Assembly (NCBI RefSeq): GCF_002001125.1
Contig: NZ_MUNV01000026.1
Location: 186,001 to 250,000, forward strand
Reading direction: 5' to 3'
From: Rhodanobacter sp. B04
Lineage (GTDB): Bacteria > Pseudomonadota > Gammaproteobacteria > Xanthomonadales > Rhodanobacteraceae
DNA: 64,000 nt
Positions 56,731 to 64,000 of this stretch are shown piece by piece; the stretch's first letter is position 1; every line of letters begins with the position of its first letter. The notes beneath the pieces are model-generated. The model was not told the DNA's origin and did no database searches. It saw only the letters and a list, made by a program, of their open reading frames with translations. Made by a program: the position numbers and the translations under genes.

Positions 56731-57963
56731 TCAGTACAGCACGCGACTTCGCAACGTGCCGGGAATGGCTGCCAGTTGCCCCTTCAGTGCGTTCGCCTGC
56801 TGCGCGTCGGCACTCACATCGATCACCACGTAACCGACTTCGCTGTCGGTCTGCAGGAACTGCGCATCGATGTTGATGTTGCTGGCCGAAAACAGCTCGT
56901 TGATGCGTGACAGCGTACCGGGCACGTTGCGGTGGATGTGCAACAGGCGACGGCTGTGCGGGTGTTCGGGCAGGGCGACTTCGGGGAAGTTGACCGCGGA
57001 CAGGGTCGAGCCGTTGTCGCTGTAGCGGATCAGCTTGCTGGCGACCTCGATGCCGATGTTGTCCTGTGCTTCCAGCGTGCTGCCGCCGATGTGCGGGGTG
57101 AGGATGACGTTGTCCATGCCGATCAGCGGCGAGACGAAGGCATCGTCGTTGCCCTTGGGTTCGAGCGGGAATACATCCACCGCGGCACCAGCCAGATGGC
57201 CTTCACGCAGCGCCGTGGCCAGCGCGTCGATATCGACCACGCTGCCGCGCGAGGCGTTGATCAGCATCGTGCCGGCACGCATCCTGGCCAGTTGTTCGCG
57301 ACGGATCATCATCTGCGTGGCTGCAGTTTCGGGGACGTGCAGGGTGACCACGTCGGCACGTTCCAGCAATTCGTCCAGGCTCGAAACCGCGCGCGCATTG
57401 CCCAGCGACAGCTTGGTTTCGATGTCGTGGAAGATCACCCGCATGCCCAGGCTCTCGGCCAGCACGCCGACCTGGGTGCCGATGTGGCCGTAGCCGACGA
57501 TGCCGAGCACCTTGTCGCGCGTCTCGAAGCTGCCGGCGGCGGATTTGGTCCAGCCGCCGCGATGGCACAGCGCGTTCTTCTGCGGGATGCCGCGTAGCAG
57601 CATGATCGCCTCGGCGATCACCAGCTCGGCCACGCTGCGCGTGTTGGAGTAGGGCGCGTTGAACACCGGTACGCCGAGCTTTCGCGCGGCGCCCAGGTCG
57701 ACCTGGTTGGTGCCGATGCAGAAGCAGCCCACCGCGATCAGGCGCTTGGCCTGTGCCAGCACGTCCTCGCCGAGCTGGGTGCGCGAGCGGATGCCGACGA
57801 TGTGCGCGTCGGCGATGCGTGCCTTCAGCTCGGCTTCCGGCAGTGATTTCGCATGCAGCTCGACCTGGCTGTAGCCGGCACGGTGGAAACTCTCGACCGC
57901 GCTGGCGCTGACGCCCTCCAGCAGCAACACCTTGATGTCTTGGCGGGGGTAGGAAGTCTGCAT
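56731..57963 (-). CDS. serA: D-3-phosphoglycerate dehydrogenase
   Basis: First enzyme of L-serine synthesis, oxidising 3-phosphoglycerate with NAD. The 410 residues equal the length of the E. coli enzyme. Visible are IKVLLLEGVSASAVESFHRAGY, the NAD-binding LGIVGYGHIGTQVGVLAESLGMRVIFHDIE, catalytic Arg in LINASRGSVVDIDAL, Glu in DVFPLEPKGNDDAF and His in VILTPHIGGSTLEAQ, and a C-terminal ACT domain (HIHRNVPGTLSRINELFSASNINIDAQFLQT) for serine feedback. The ATG at 57963 fits the family start; the frame upstream is not similar. It is divergent from the FAD-dependent dehydrogenase gene at 58083. Confidence 0.95.
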   Translation of the reverse strand: MQTSYPRQDIKVLLLEGVSASAVESFHRAGYSQVELHAKSLPEAELKARIADAHIVGIRSRTQLGEDVLAQAKRLIAVGCFCIGTNQVDLGAARKLGVPVFNAPYSNTRSVAELVIAEAIMLLRGIPQKNALCHRGGWTKSAAGSFETRDKVLGIVGYGHIGTQVGVLAESLGMRVIFHDIETKLSLGNARAVSSLDELLERADVVTLHVPETAATQMMIRREQLARMRAGTMLINASRGSVVDIDALATALREGHLAGAAVDVFPLEPKGNDDAFVSPLIGMDNVILTPHIGGSTLEAQDNIGIEVASKLIRYSDNGSTLSAVNFPEVALPEHPHSRRLLHIHRNVPGTLSRINELFSASNINIDAQFLQTDSEVGYVVIDVSADAQQANALKGQLAAIPGTLRSRVLY

Positions 57964-58082
57964 GGATCGGCCTGGGCAGGAATGAATGCCTACTATGCCA
58001 GAGCCGAAGCGATTTGCGGCATTGCAACACTGGACGTGGCACGAGGCGGCTGGCAGGCTGTGCGCAGACTCTGGAGCCCTGC

Positions 58083-59474
58083 ATGTCCGACGCCCGTCTT
58101 GCCGATCTTTCCCGCCGGTTGCCCGATCTGCGCCTGCTCGTGGCGGCGGCTGACCTGGAGCACTACGGCCGCGACTGGACCCGGCGCTGGACGCCCGCGC
58201 CACTGGCGATCGCGTTGCCGGCAAGCATCGATGAGGTACAGGCGATCCTGTGCTGGGCCAATGAGCACGACGTGGCGATCGTGCCGTCGGGTGGGCGCAC
58301 CGGCTTGTCCGGCGGGGCAGTCGCCGCGAACGGCGAGGTGGTGCTTAGCCTGCAGCGGATGAACCGCGTGCTGGACTTCGATGCGGTGGATCGCACACTG
58401 ACCGTACAGCCAGGCATCGCCCTGCACACCGTGCATGAAGCTGCCCGCAGCCATGGCCTGATCTACCCGGTCGACTTCGCCGCGCGCGGTTCATGCTCGA
58501 TCGGCGGCAATATCGCCACCAATGCCGGCGGCATCCGGGTGATCCGTTACGGCAACACACGCGAATGGATCGTCGGGTTGCAGGTGGTCACCGGCAGCGG
58601 TGAATTGATCGAGCTCAATCGCGGCCTGATCAAGAACTCCAGCGGCTACGACTTCCGTCAGCTGCTGATCGGCTCGGAGGGCACGCTGGGCATCGTGGTG
58701 GAAGCGACGCTGAAACTCACCGATCCGCCGCCGCCGTCGCAGGTGATGCTGCTGGCGTTGCCGGACATGGATGCCTTGATGCAGGTGTTTGCGCTGTTCC
58801 GTGCACGACTGGCGCTGCAGGCATTCGAGTTCTTTACCGATCGCGCGCTGGAGCACGTGCTGGCGCATGGCGCGCAGCGGGCCATCGAGGGCGACTATCC
58901 GTACTACGTGGTGACCGAGTTCGATGCCGCCGACGAACCGGCGCAGGACGCCGCGCTGGCAGCGTTCGAACATGCTCTGGAGCGGGGCTGGGTCAGCGAT
59001 GGGGTGATTGCGCAAAGCGAGGCGCAGGCTACCGCGTTGTGGCGCTTGCGCGAAGGCATTACCGAAAGCCTGGCGCCGCGCCGGCCATACAAGAACGACG
59101 TGTCGGTACGGATCAGTGCGGTACCGGCGTTTCTGCACGAGATGCAGGCATTGCTGGCACACGAGTATCCGCAAGTCGAGGTGGTGTGGTTCGGTCATAT
59201 CGGCGACGGTAACCTGCACATCAACGTGCTGCGACCGGAAGAACTGGCCGAAGAAGCGTTCATTGCACAATGCGAGCACGTCACCAAACTGCTGGCCGCG
59301 ACCTTGCAGCGTCATGGCGGCAGCATCTCGGCCGAACACGGTATCGGACTGGTCAAGCGGGCCTATCTGGAGAGCACTCGCAGCGCGGCGGAAATCGCCC
59401 TGATGCGGGGCGTGCGCAAGGTATTCGATCCGAACGGCATCCTCAATCCGGGCAAACTGTTTGCGGACGGCTGA
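58083..59474 (+). CDS. FAD-linked D-2-hydroxyglutarate dehydrogenase-like enzyme
   Basis: A 463-residue flavoprotein of the GlcD/D2HGDH group. FAD-binding segments are VPSGGRTGLSGGAVAANGEVVLSL, GSCSIGGNIATNAGGIRVIRYGNTREWIVGLQVV and GSEGTLGIVVEATLKL; the C-terminal domain has RISAVPAFLHEM, WFGHIGDGNLHINVL with metal-binding histidines, and SAEHGIGLVKR. It oxidises a D-2-hydroxy acid to the 2-oxo acid and passes electrons to the respiratory chain. SerA enzymes make D-2-hydroxyglutarate as a by-product, and coupling to D2HGDH is established in Pseudomonas; the divergent serA neighbour supports that substrate over glycolate or D-lactate. Confidence 0.87.
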   Translation: MSDARLADLSRRLPDLRLLVAAADLEHYGRDWTRRWTPAPLAIALPASIDEVQAILCWANEHDVAIVPSGGRTGLSGGAVAANGEVVLSLQRMNRVLDFDAVDRTLTVQPGIALHTVHEAARSHGLIYPVDFAARGSCSIGGNIATNAGGIRVIRYGNTREWIVGLQVVTGSGELIELNRGLIKNSSGYDFRQLLIGSEGTLGIVVEATLKLTDPPPPSQVMLLALPDMDALMQVFALFRARLALQAFEFFTDRALEHVLAHGAQRAIEGDYPYYVVTEFDAADEPAQDAALAAFEHALERGWVSDGVIAQSEAQATALWRLREGITESLAPRRPYKNDVSVRISAVPAFLHEMQALLAHEYPQVEVVWFGHIGDGNLHINVLRPEELAEEAFIAQCEHVTKLLAATLQRHGGSISAEHGIGLVKRAYLESTRSAAEIALMRGVRKVFDPNGILNPGKLFADG

Positions 59475-59527
59475 AGGGCCCCAAGCGGGGCTCATGCTAG
59501 TCTAGGCGGCTTGTCCGTTCGTGTTGA

Positions 59528-60493
<966 letters not shown>

Positions 60494-60574
60494 AGTGCGG
60501 AGTGAGCGGAGAGTACGAGAAACGATGAAGTGAAGTCTGTAAATTGAACGGGGTAACAGCCTTTTGATAATCTC

Positions 60575-61012
60575 TTATATCTTTGCAGAGAGGGCAGCGG
60601 GAGTTTTGCAAAGATTGGTTCCGCAAATTTTATTGGCATTAAGGACTTGGATTAGCTCTTTTTCATTTAGTCCACGTAATTTCGTGTTTCCAATAAGAAT
60701 AATCGGAACATTCTTCTCCCCTAAAGAGAGATATTGTTCTTCAGCAGTCTTTGTTACGTCTGTAACATAATCTTTATATTCTATTCCATTCGACTCTAGA
60801 ATATATCTAGTTTTTTTGCAAAAGGGGCATGTTGATGTTGTGAAGATCACAACATTCACTCTATTTATCTTGTACCATTTGCTGAAATTTCCAGAGGTTT
60901 CGGGAGCTTGTTTCGAGCTATCCTCATAGATAGATCGAAGTTTTGGGCCTGATTCAATGCCGATAAAAAAGCATGCGGCAACAAGTATTATGCCTATGAT
61001 TAGATTTTTCAT
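60575..61012 (-). CDS. Membrane-anchored glutaredoxin-like protein
   Basis: A 145-residue protein encoded in AT-rich DNA. An N-terminal membrane anchor or uncleaved signal (NLIIGIILVAACFFIGIES) is followed from about residue 50 by a glutaredoxin-like domain: VNVVIFTTSTCPFCKKTRYILESNGIEYKDYVTD with the redox CPFC motif, KNVPIILIGNTKLRGLNEKELIQVLN with the cis-proline in VP. A further CGTNLC pair lies near the C-terminus. The catalytic domain would face the periplasm, where such proteins shuffle disulfides. The upstream neighbour encodes a small secreted peptide with four cysteines, a possible substrate. Atypical base composition suggests acquisition. Confidence 0.75.
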   Translation of the reverse strand: MKNLIIGIILVAACFFIGIESGPKLRSIYEDSSKQAPETSGNFSKWYKINRVNVVIFTTSTCPFCKKTRYILESNGIEYKDYVTDVTKTAEEQYLSLGEKNVPIILIGNTKLRGLNEKELIQVLNANKICGTNLCKTPAALSAKI

Positions 61013-61023
61013 ACAATAGCTCG

Positions 61024-61056
61024 CAAAAAACCCTGTCTAGCCGACAGGGTTTTTAG
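61024..61056. terminator. Bidirectional terminator-like hairpin
   Basis: AAAAAACCCTGTC-TAGCC-GACAGGGTTTTT. It is symmetric with A and T tracts, and stands between the secreted peptide gene and the glutaredoxin-like gene, both on the minus strand, so the peptide mRNA is probably terminated here. Confidence 0.85.
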
Positions 61057-61074
61057 GGAAGTTACGCCAATTTA

Positions 61075-61278
61075 TTATTGATCGCCTTGAGAGACTGTAT
61101 TCAGGCACGCGTTCAATGCCTTAGTACATGATGCTATAGTGGTTCCCGAGGCATTTGTGCAGCTGTACCATGCGAGCCAACAACTACTCACAGTTGAAGC
61201 CGATGCACTGAATGATGCGCCTAACGCTAAAGCAAATGTCCCCAATGCTACCATCAGTAACTTCTTCTTCATATTCAT
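61075..61278 (-). CDS. Small secreted four-cysteine peptide
   Basis: A 67-residue precursor (a second ATG at 61272 would remove two residues). The signal peptide KKKLLMVALGTFALALGASFSASA is followed by a mature part of about 40 residues with four cysteines: CWLAWYSC, then CTKALNAC, each a C-x6-C pair with ten residues between. This symmetry suggests an alpha-helical hairpin closed by two disulfides. It is rich in Ser, Thr and Ala. A GGAA sequence lies ahead of the start, and a terminator follows. Function unknown: secreted signal, small toxin or envelope peptide are all possible. Confidence 0.65.
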   Translation of the reverse strand: MNMKKKLLMVALGTFALALGASFSASASTVSSCWLAWYSCTNASGTTIASCTKALNACLNTVSQGDQ

Positions 61279-61441
61279 AGGAAATTCCTTATGCCAATGA
61301 TAATGGAAGGCGTAGTGCAGTAGCGGCTACATATGTTAGGTAGGTCACTACGCGCGAAGCTAATCATGAATATTTGATAAATGTCAAGGTCGTCTCACGG
61401 CTTGCGCCTCTTAATTTCTCGTTTCTTCCCGCCATTTCTGC

Positions 61442-62074
61442 TCACGACGTCTTGGTACCGAAGATCTTGTCGCCGGCATCGCCCAGGCCCGGCAGGATGT
61501 AGCCATGCTCGTTGAGGCGCTCGTCGATCGCCGCGGTATATATCTCGATGTCCGGATGGGCGGCCTCGATGCGCTGGAGGCCTTCCGGCGCGGCGACCAG
61601 GAACAATCCCTTGATGCGCTTGCAGCCGGCGGCTTTCAGCATGTCGACGGCGGCGATCAGGGTGCCGGCGGTGGCCAGCATCGGGTCGACGATCAGCGCG
61701 ATGCGCTCGTCCATGCGTCCGCTGAGCTTCTCGTAATAGGCGACGGGTTCCAGCGTCTGCTCGTTGCGCTGCACGCCGACCACGCTGACCTTGGCCGACG
61801 GGATCATGTCCAGCACGCCGGGCAGCATGCCGAGGCCGGCGCGCAGGATCGGCACGATGGTGATCTTCTTGCCCTTGATCCGGTGCACCTGCAGCGGGCC
61901 GGCCCAGCCGTCGATCCGTTCCTCGACGGTTTCCAGATCCTTGGTGGCTTCGTAGGTGAGCAGTGCGGCGACCTCGGAGGCCAGCTCGCGGAATTCCTTG
62001 GTGCTGATGCCGGCGCGGCGCATCAGGCCGAGCTTGTGCCGGATCAGCGGATGGCGGACTTCAACGATCTTCAT
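61442..62074 (-). CDS. upp: Uracil phosphoribosyltransferase
   Basis: Converts uracil and PRPP to UMP in pyrimidine salvage. The 210 residues are standard for [87 protein letters not shown], the PRPP-binding [23 protein letters not shown], and the uracil-binding C-terminus [16 protein letters not shown]. The ATG at 62074 gives the family start; the open frame upstream (to 62143) lacks similarity. Confidence 0.96.
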   Translation of the reverse strand: MKIVEVRHPLIRHKLGLMRRAGISTKEFRELASEVAALLTYEATKDLETVEERIDGWAGPLQVHRIKGKKITIVPILRAGLGMLPGVLDMIPSAKVSVVGVQRNEQTLEPVAYYEKLSGRMDERIALIVDPMLATAGTLIAAVDMLKAAGCKRIKGLFLVAAPEGLQRIEAAHPDIEIYTAAIDERLNEHGYILPGLGDAGDKIFGTKTS

Positions 62075-62190
62075 GGGGACTGTCTTCAAGGGCAGCGCGT
62101 GGTGCGCGACAGTCGGGGAGCTTAGCGAAGCAGCCCTGCACACGCACGCGCGCTCATGACGTGCGTGTGCAGGAGCGGTACGGCGAGGGA

Positions 62191-62574
62191 CTACGGCGTG
62201 GCGGCTGCCGCCGCACCGCCCTTCAGACAGTTGCTCATGAAGGTCTTGTGGGCAGCACCAGTCGGTGCCTGGGTCTTGGCCTGAGCATTGCAGCTCTTCA
62301 TCTTTTCCTGCTGGGTCTGCTTGGCCGTGGGTGCGGCGGCAGCAGGTGCCGCTGCGGCGGTGCTTTCGCCCTTCAGGCAGGAGCTCATGAACGTCTTGCG
62401 GTCGGCCCCTGTCTTGCCGGTAGCCTGCTTGTTGCAGTCGGACATGCGCTGCTGCGATGAACTGAGCGTCTTGGCGGCAGGGGCTGCTGCGCCGGCCTGC
62501 GGGGCTGCTGCGAAAGCGGCGCCCGCAAAGGCGAAAGCGGCACTGATGACCAGCATGCGTACTGACATCGACAT
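62191..62574 (-). CDS. PsiF-repeat secreted protein
   Basis: A 127-residue exported protein with signal peptide [22 protein letters not shown]. The mature part has two PsiF repeats: [29 protein letters not shown] and [31 protein letters not shown], each with two cysteines that probably form a disulfide, separated by an alanine/proline linker. PsiF is known as a phosphate-starvation-induced protein of unknown biochemical role in E. coli. The start is at 62574. No pho box was identified. Confidence 0.87.
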   Translation of the reverse strand: MSMSVRMLVISAAFAFAGAAFAAAPQAGAAAPAAKTLSSSQQRMSDCNKQATGKTGADRKTFMSSCLKGESTAAAAPAAAAPTAKQTQQEKMKSCNAQAKTQAPTGAAHKTFMSNCLKGGAAAAATP

Positions 62575-62680
62575 CGTGGAGTCCTCCCTAGGTGACCGGC
62601 AGCTGCCGGCGTGGCAAGTCTATGCCGGCCGGCGTCTGCCGTGGAAGGTCGTCGGCCATCGGATGCGCGCGGTATTCATC

Positions 62681-62710
62681 TATGGCAACGCAGTCTGACT
62701 GCATTGCCAT
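62681..62710. repeat. Hairpin in the psiF-like/aminotransferase spacer
   Basis: ATGGCAACGCAGTC (62681-62694) is complementary to GACTGCATTGCCAT (62697-62710) with one mismatch. There is no T tract. The rest of the 189-bp spacer has no visible gene. Confidence 0.55.
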
Positions 62711-62763
62711 CGACAGGGTCCGGGTACAGCATCCGCTCGGTTTGCCGGAGCAGGGCGAACCGG

Positions 62764-63999
62764 TCAGGCCGCCTCGGCCTTGGCCTTGCGCGGCCCTTCC
62801 AGCAGGGCCTTGCGCACGTGCGCCACGACCAGGTCGATCTCGGCGCTGGTGACGTTGAAGTGCGGGGTGAAGCGCAGCGAGTTGACCCCGCCATGGATCA
62901 CGCCGACGCCGTGCTCGCGCATGTATTCCTCGGTGGAATCGGCGCCGTAGCACTTGTACTCCGGTGCCAGCTCGCAGGAGAACAGCAGGCCGGTGCCCTG
63001 CACCTTGGTGATCAGGCCGCCCAGCTCGTTCTTCAGCGCGTTGAGCTTGTCGACGAATTCCTTGCCGCGCTCGCGGATGTTGTTGCGCACGTCGTCGCTG
63101 AGCTGCCCTAGCGTGGCCAGCGCCACGTCCAGTGCACGCGGGTTCGCGGTCATGGTGTTGCCGTAGATGCCCTTGCGGTACAGCCCGGCGGCGCGTGTGC
63201 TGACCGCCAGCACGGACAGCGGATACTGGCCGGCGTTGAGCGCCTTGGAGAAGGTTTCCATGTCCGGTGCCGGCAGCTTCTCGAAGCCGGGGTAATCGGT
63301 GATCGACAGCACGCCATGTGCGCGCAGGCCGGCCTGGATCGAGTCGATCAGCAGCAGGGTGCCGTGGGCCTCGGTCAGCGCGCGCGCCGCCTTGTAGAAC
63401 TCCGGCGTCACCGCGCGGCCCGGATCGCCTTCGCCCATCACCGGCTCCAGGAACATCGCCTCGATGAACCAGCCGTGCTTGTCGGCGTCGGCGAATGCGG
63501 CCTCCAGCTGTGCGATGTCATACGGCGCAATGGTCAGCACGCTGTCTTCGTGGCGGTAGCTGGCCAGGTGTTGCTGGTAGGTCTTGCGGCTGGAATCGGA
63601 ATACAGCGCCGGCTTGTCGGTGCGGCCGTGGAACGCCCCCTTTACCGCCAGGCGCTTGATCGTGCGGCCGGCATAGCGGGCGCCGGCATCGGTCATCAGC
63701 TTGGCATTGACGTCGGCGATGCGGCAGGCCAGTGAGACCGACTCGGAGCCGGAGTTCAAGCACAGATAATTCGCATACGGGCTGCCGCCGCGGGTGCGGC
63801 CCAGTTCCTTGTTGAGTGCGGCGGTGAAGCGCAGCTGCGACACGCTGGGCGCCATCACGTTGGCCATCACCTGCGGACGGCTCAGCGCTTCGAGGATCGC
63901 CGGATCGTTGTGGCCGAAGCCGAGCATGCCGTAGCCGCCGTTGTCGTGCACCACGGCGCCCTTCAGGGTGACGATCCACGGGCCGCGCGCAACCGCCGC
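62764..63999 (-). CDS. Class III PLP-dependent aminotransferase, N-terminus outside window
   Basis: The frame is open to the end of the window, so the N-terminus lies beyond 64000. The visible 411 codons hold GPWIVTLKGAVVHDNGGYGMLGFGHNDP, NYLCLNSGSESVSLACRIAD (PLP phosphate site), KGAFHGRT, the Asp in TLLLIDSIQAGLRAHG and the PLP lysine in ETFSKALNAGQYPLSV, then GLLFSCEL and a C-terminal domain ending GPRKAKAEAA. It is a class III aminotransferase fold enzyme acting on an omega- or alpha-amino group; the substrate cannot be told from this part. The motif FSKALNAGQYPLSV instead of the usual SK..GGG..P is uncommon. Confidence 0.8.
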   Translation of the reverse strand, partial: AAVARGPWIVTLKGAVVHDNGGYGMLGFGHNDPAILEALSRPQVMANVMAPSVSQLRFTAALNKELGRTRGGSPYANYLCLNSGSESVSLACRIADVNAKLMTDAGARYAGRTIKRLAVKGAFHGRTDKPALYSDSSRKTYQQHLASYRHEDSVLTIAPYDIAQLEAAFADADKHGWFIEAMFLEPVMGEGDPGRAVTPEFYKAARALTEAHGTLLLIDSIQAGLRAHGVLSITDYPGFEKLPAPDMETFSKALNAGQYPLSVLAVSTRAAGLYRKGIYGNTMTANPRALDVALATLGQLSDDVRNNIRERGKEFVDKLNALKNELGGLITKVQGTGLLFSCELAPEYKCYGADSTEEYMREHGVGVIHGGVNSLRFTPHFNVTSAEIDLVVAHVRKALLEGPRKAKAEAA

Positions 64000-64000
64000 C

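Overview
The window is a chromosomal segment of a GC-rich gammaproteobacterium carrying an intact-looking temperate prophage of about 46.6 kb (roughly 9254-55818). The backbone gene order (thrS-infC-rpmI-rplT-pheS-pheT-ihfA-merR-tRNA-Pro) and the protein style of the flanks suggest a member of the Xanthomonadales/Lysobacterales, possibly Rhodanobacteraceae. That placement is inference from recall, not a search.

Left chromosome (1-9301): the end of a HemJ/CopD-like membrane protein, a UDP-glucuronate-epimerase-like gene on the minus strand, then the translation operon thrS, infC (AUC start), rpmI, rplT, pheS, pheT, ihfA, a MerR-type regulator and tRNA-Pro(GGG). The prophage sits in the 3' half of this tRNA. 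An intact tRNA lies at attL and a second, slightly different 3' half with the same 3' flank lies at attR.

Prophage left arm (9372-22006, all minus strand): integrase and excisionase. Next comes an accessory block with a DUF1643 protein, a Gp37/Gp68 (DUF5131) protein, a HerA-like ATPase and a sulfotransferase-like P-loop protein. After it lies a complete diversity-generating retroelement (DGR): two DUF1566/C-type-lectin-like target proteins that each end in a 114-bp variable repeat, an Avd accessory protein, a template repeat and a reverse transcriptase. Variable and template repeats differ only at template adenines (12 and 14 changes). A set of small early leftward genes follows in coordinates, led by a promoter that overlaps repressor operators.

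Control and replication (22045-29709): a zinc-ribbon membrane protein downstream of the CI-like repressor, shared TTACGG-N4-CCGTAA operators at both early promoters, a Cro-like protein, a CII-like HTH protein, a replication initiator with a DnaC-type loader, a VRR-NUC nuclease, and a truncated HNH gene. The HNH gene abuts an AT-rich two-gene minus-strand cassette of unknown function. A Q-like zinc-finger protein ends the region.

Late genes (29820-55598, plus strand): a phage-borne tRNA-Trp, a lambda R-like endolysin, two holin candidates, a lipoprotein and a class 3 lipase. Then comes a lambda-type head module (terminase, gpW, portal, S49 protease, scaffold, gpD, gpE, FII) joined to a Mu-type contractile tail module (sheath, tube, chaperone with a -1 frameshift at T TTT TTC, tape measure with a lysozyme domain, gpN, gp44-48 homologues). 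Two receptor-binding proteins share an N-terminal anchor but end in different tips (glycine-rich versus beta-helix). The virion is therefore probably a lambda-headed myovirus.

Right chromosome (55819-64000): a conserved hypothetical gene, serA, a divergent D-2-hydroxyglutarate-dehydrogenase-like gene, pip, an AT-rich pair (anchored glutaredoxin-like protein and a small secreted four-cysteine peptide), upp, a PsiF-like protein and the C-terminal part of a class III aminotransferase. All functions are read from sequence motifs and remembered families; no database search was run.
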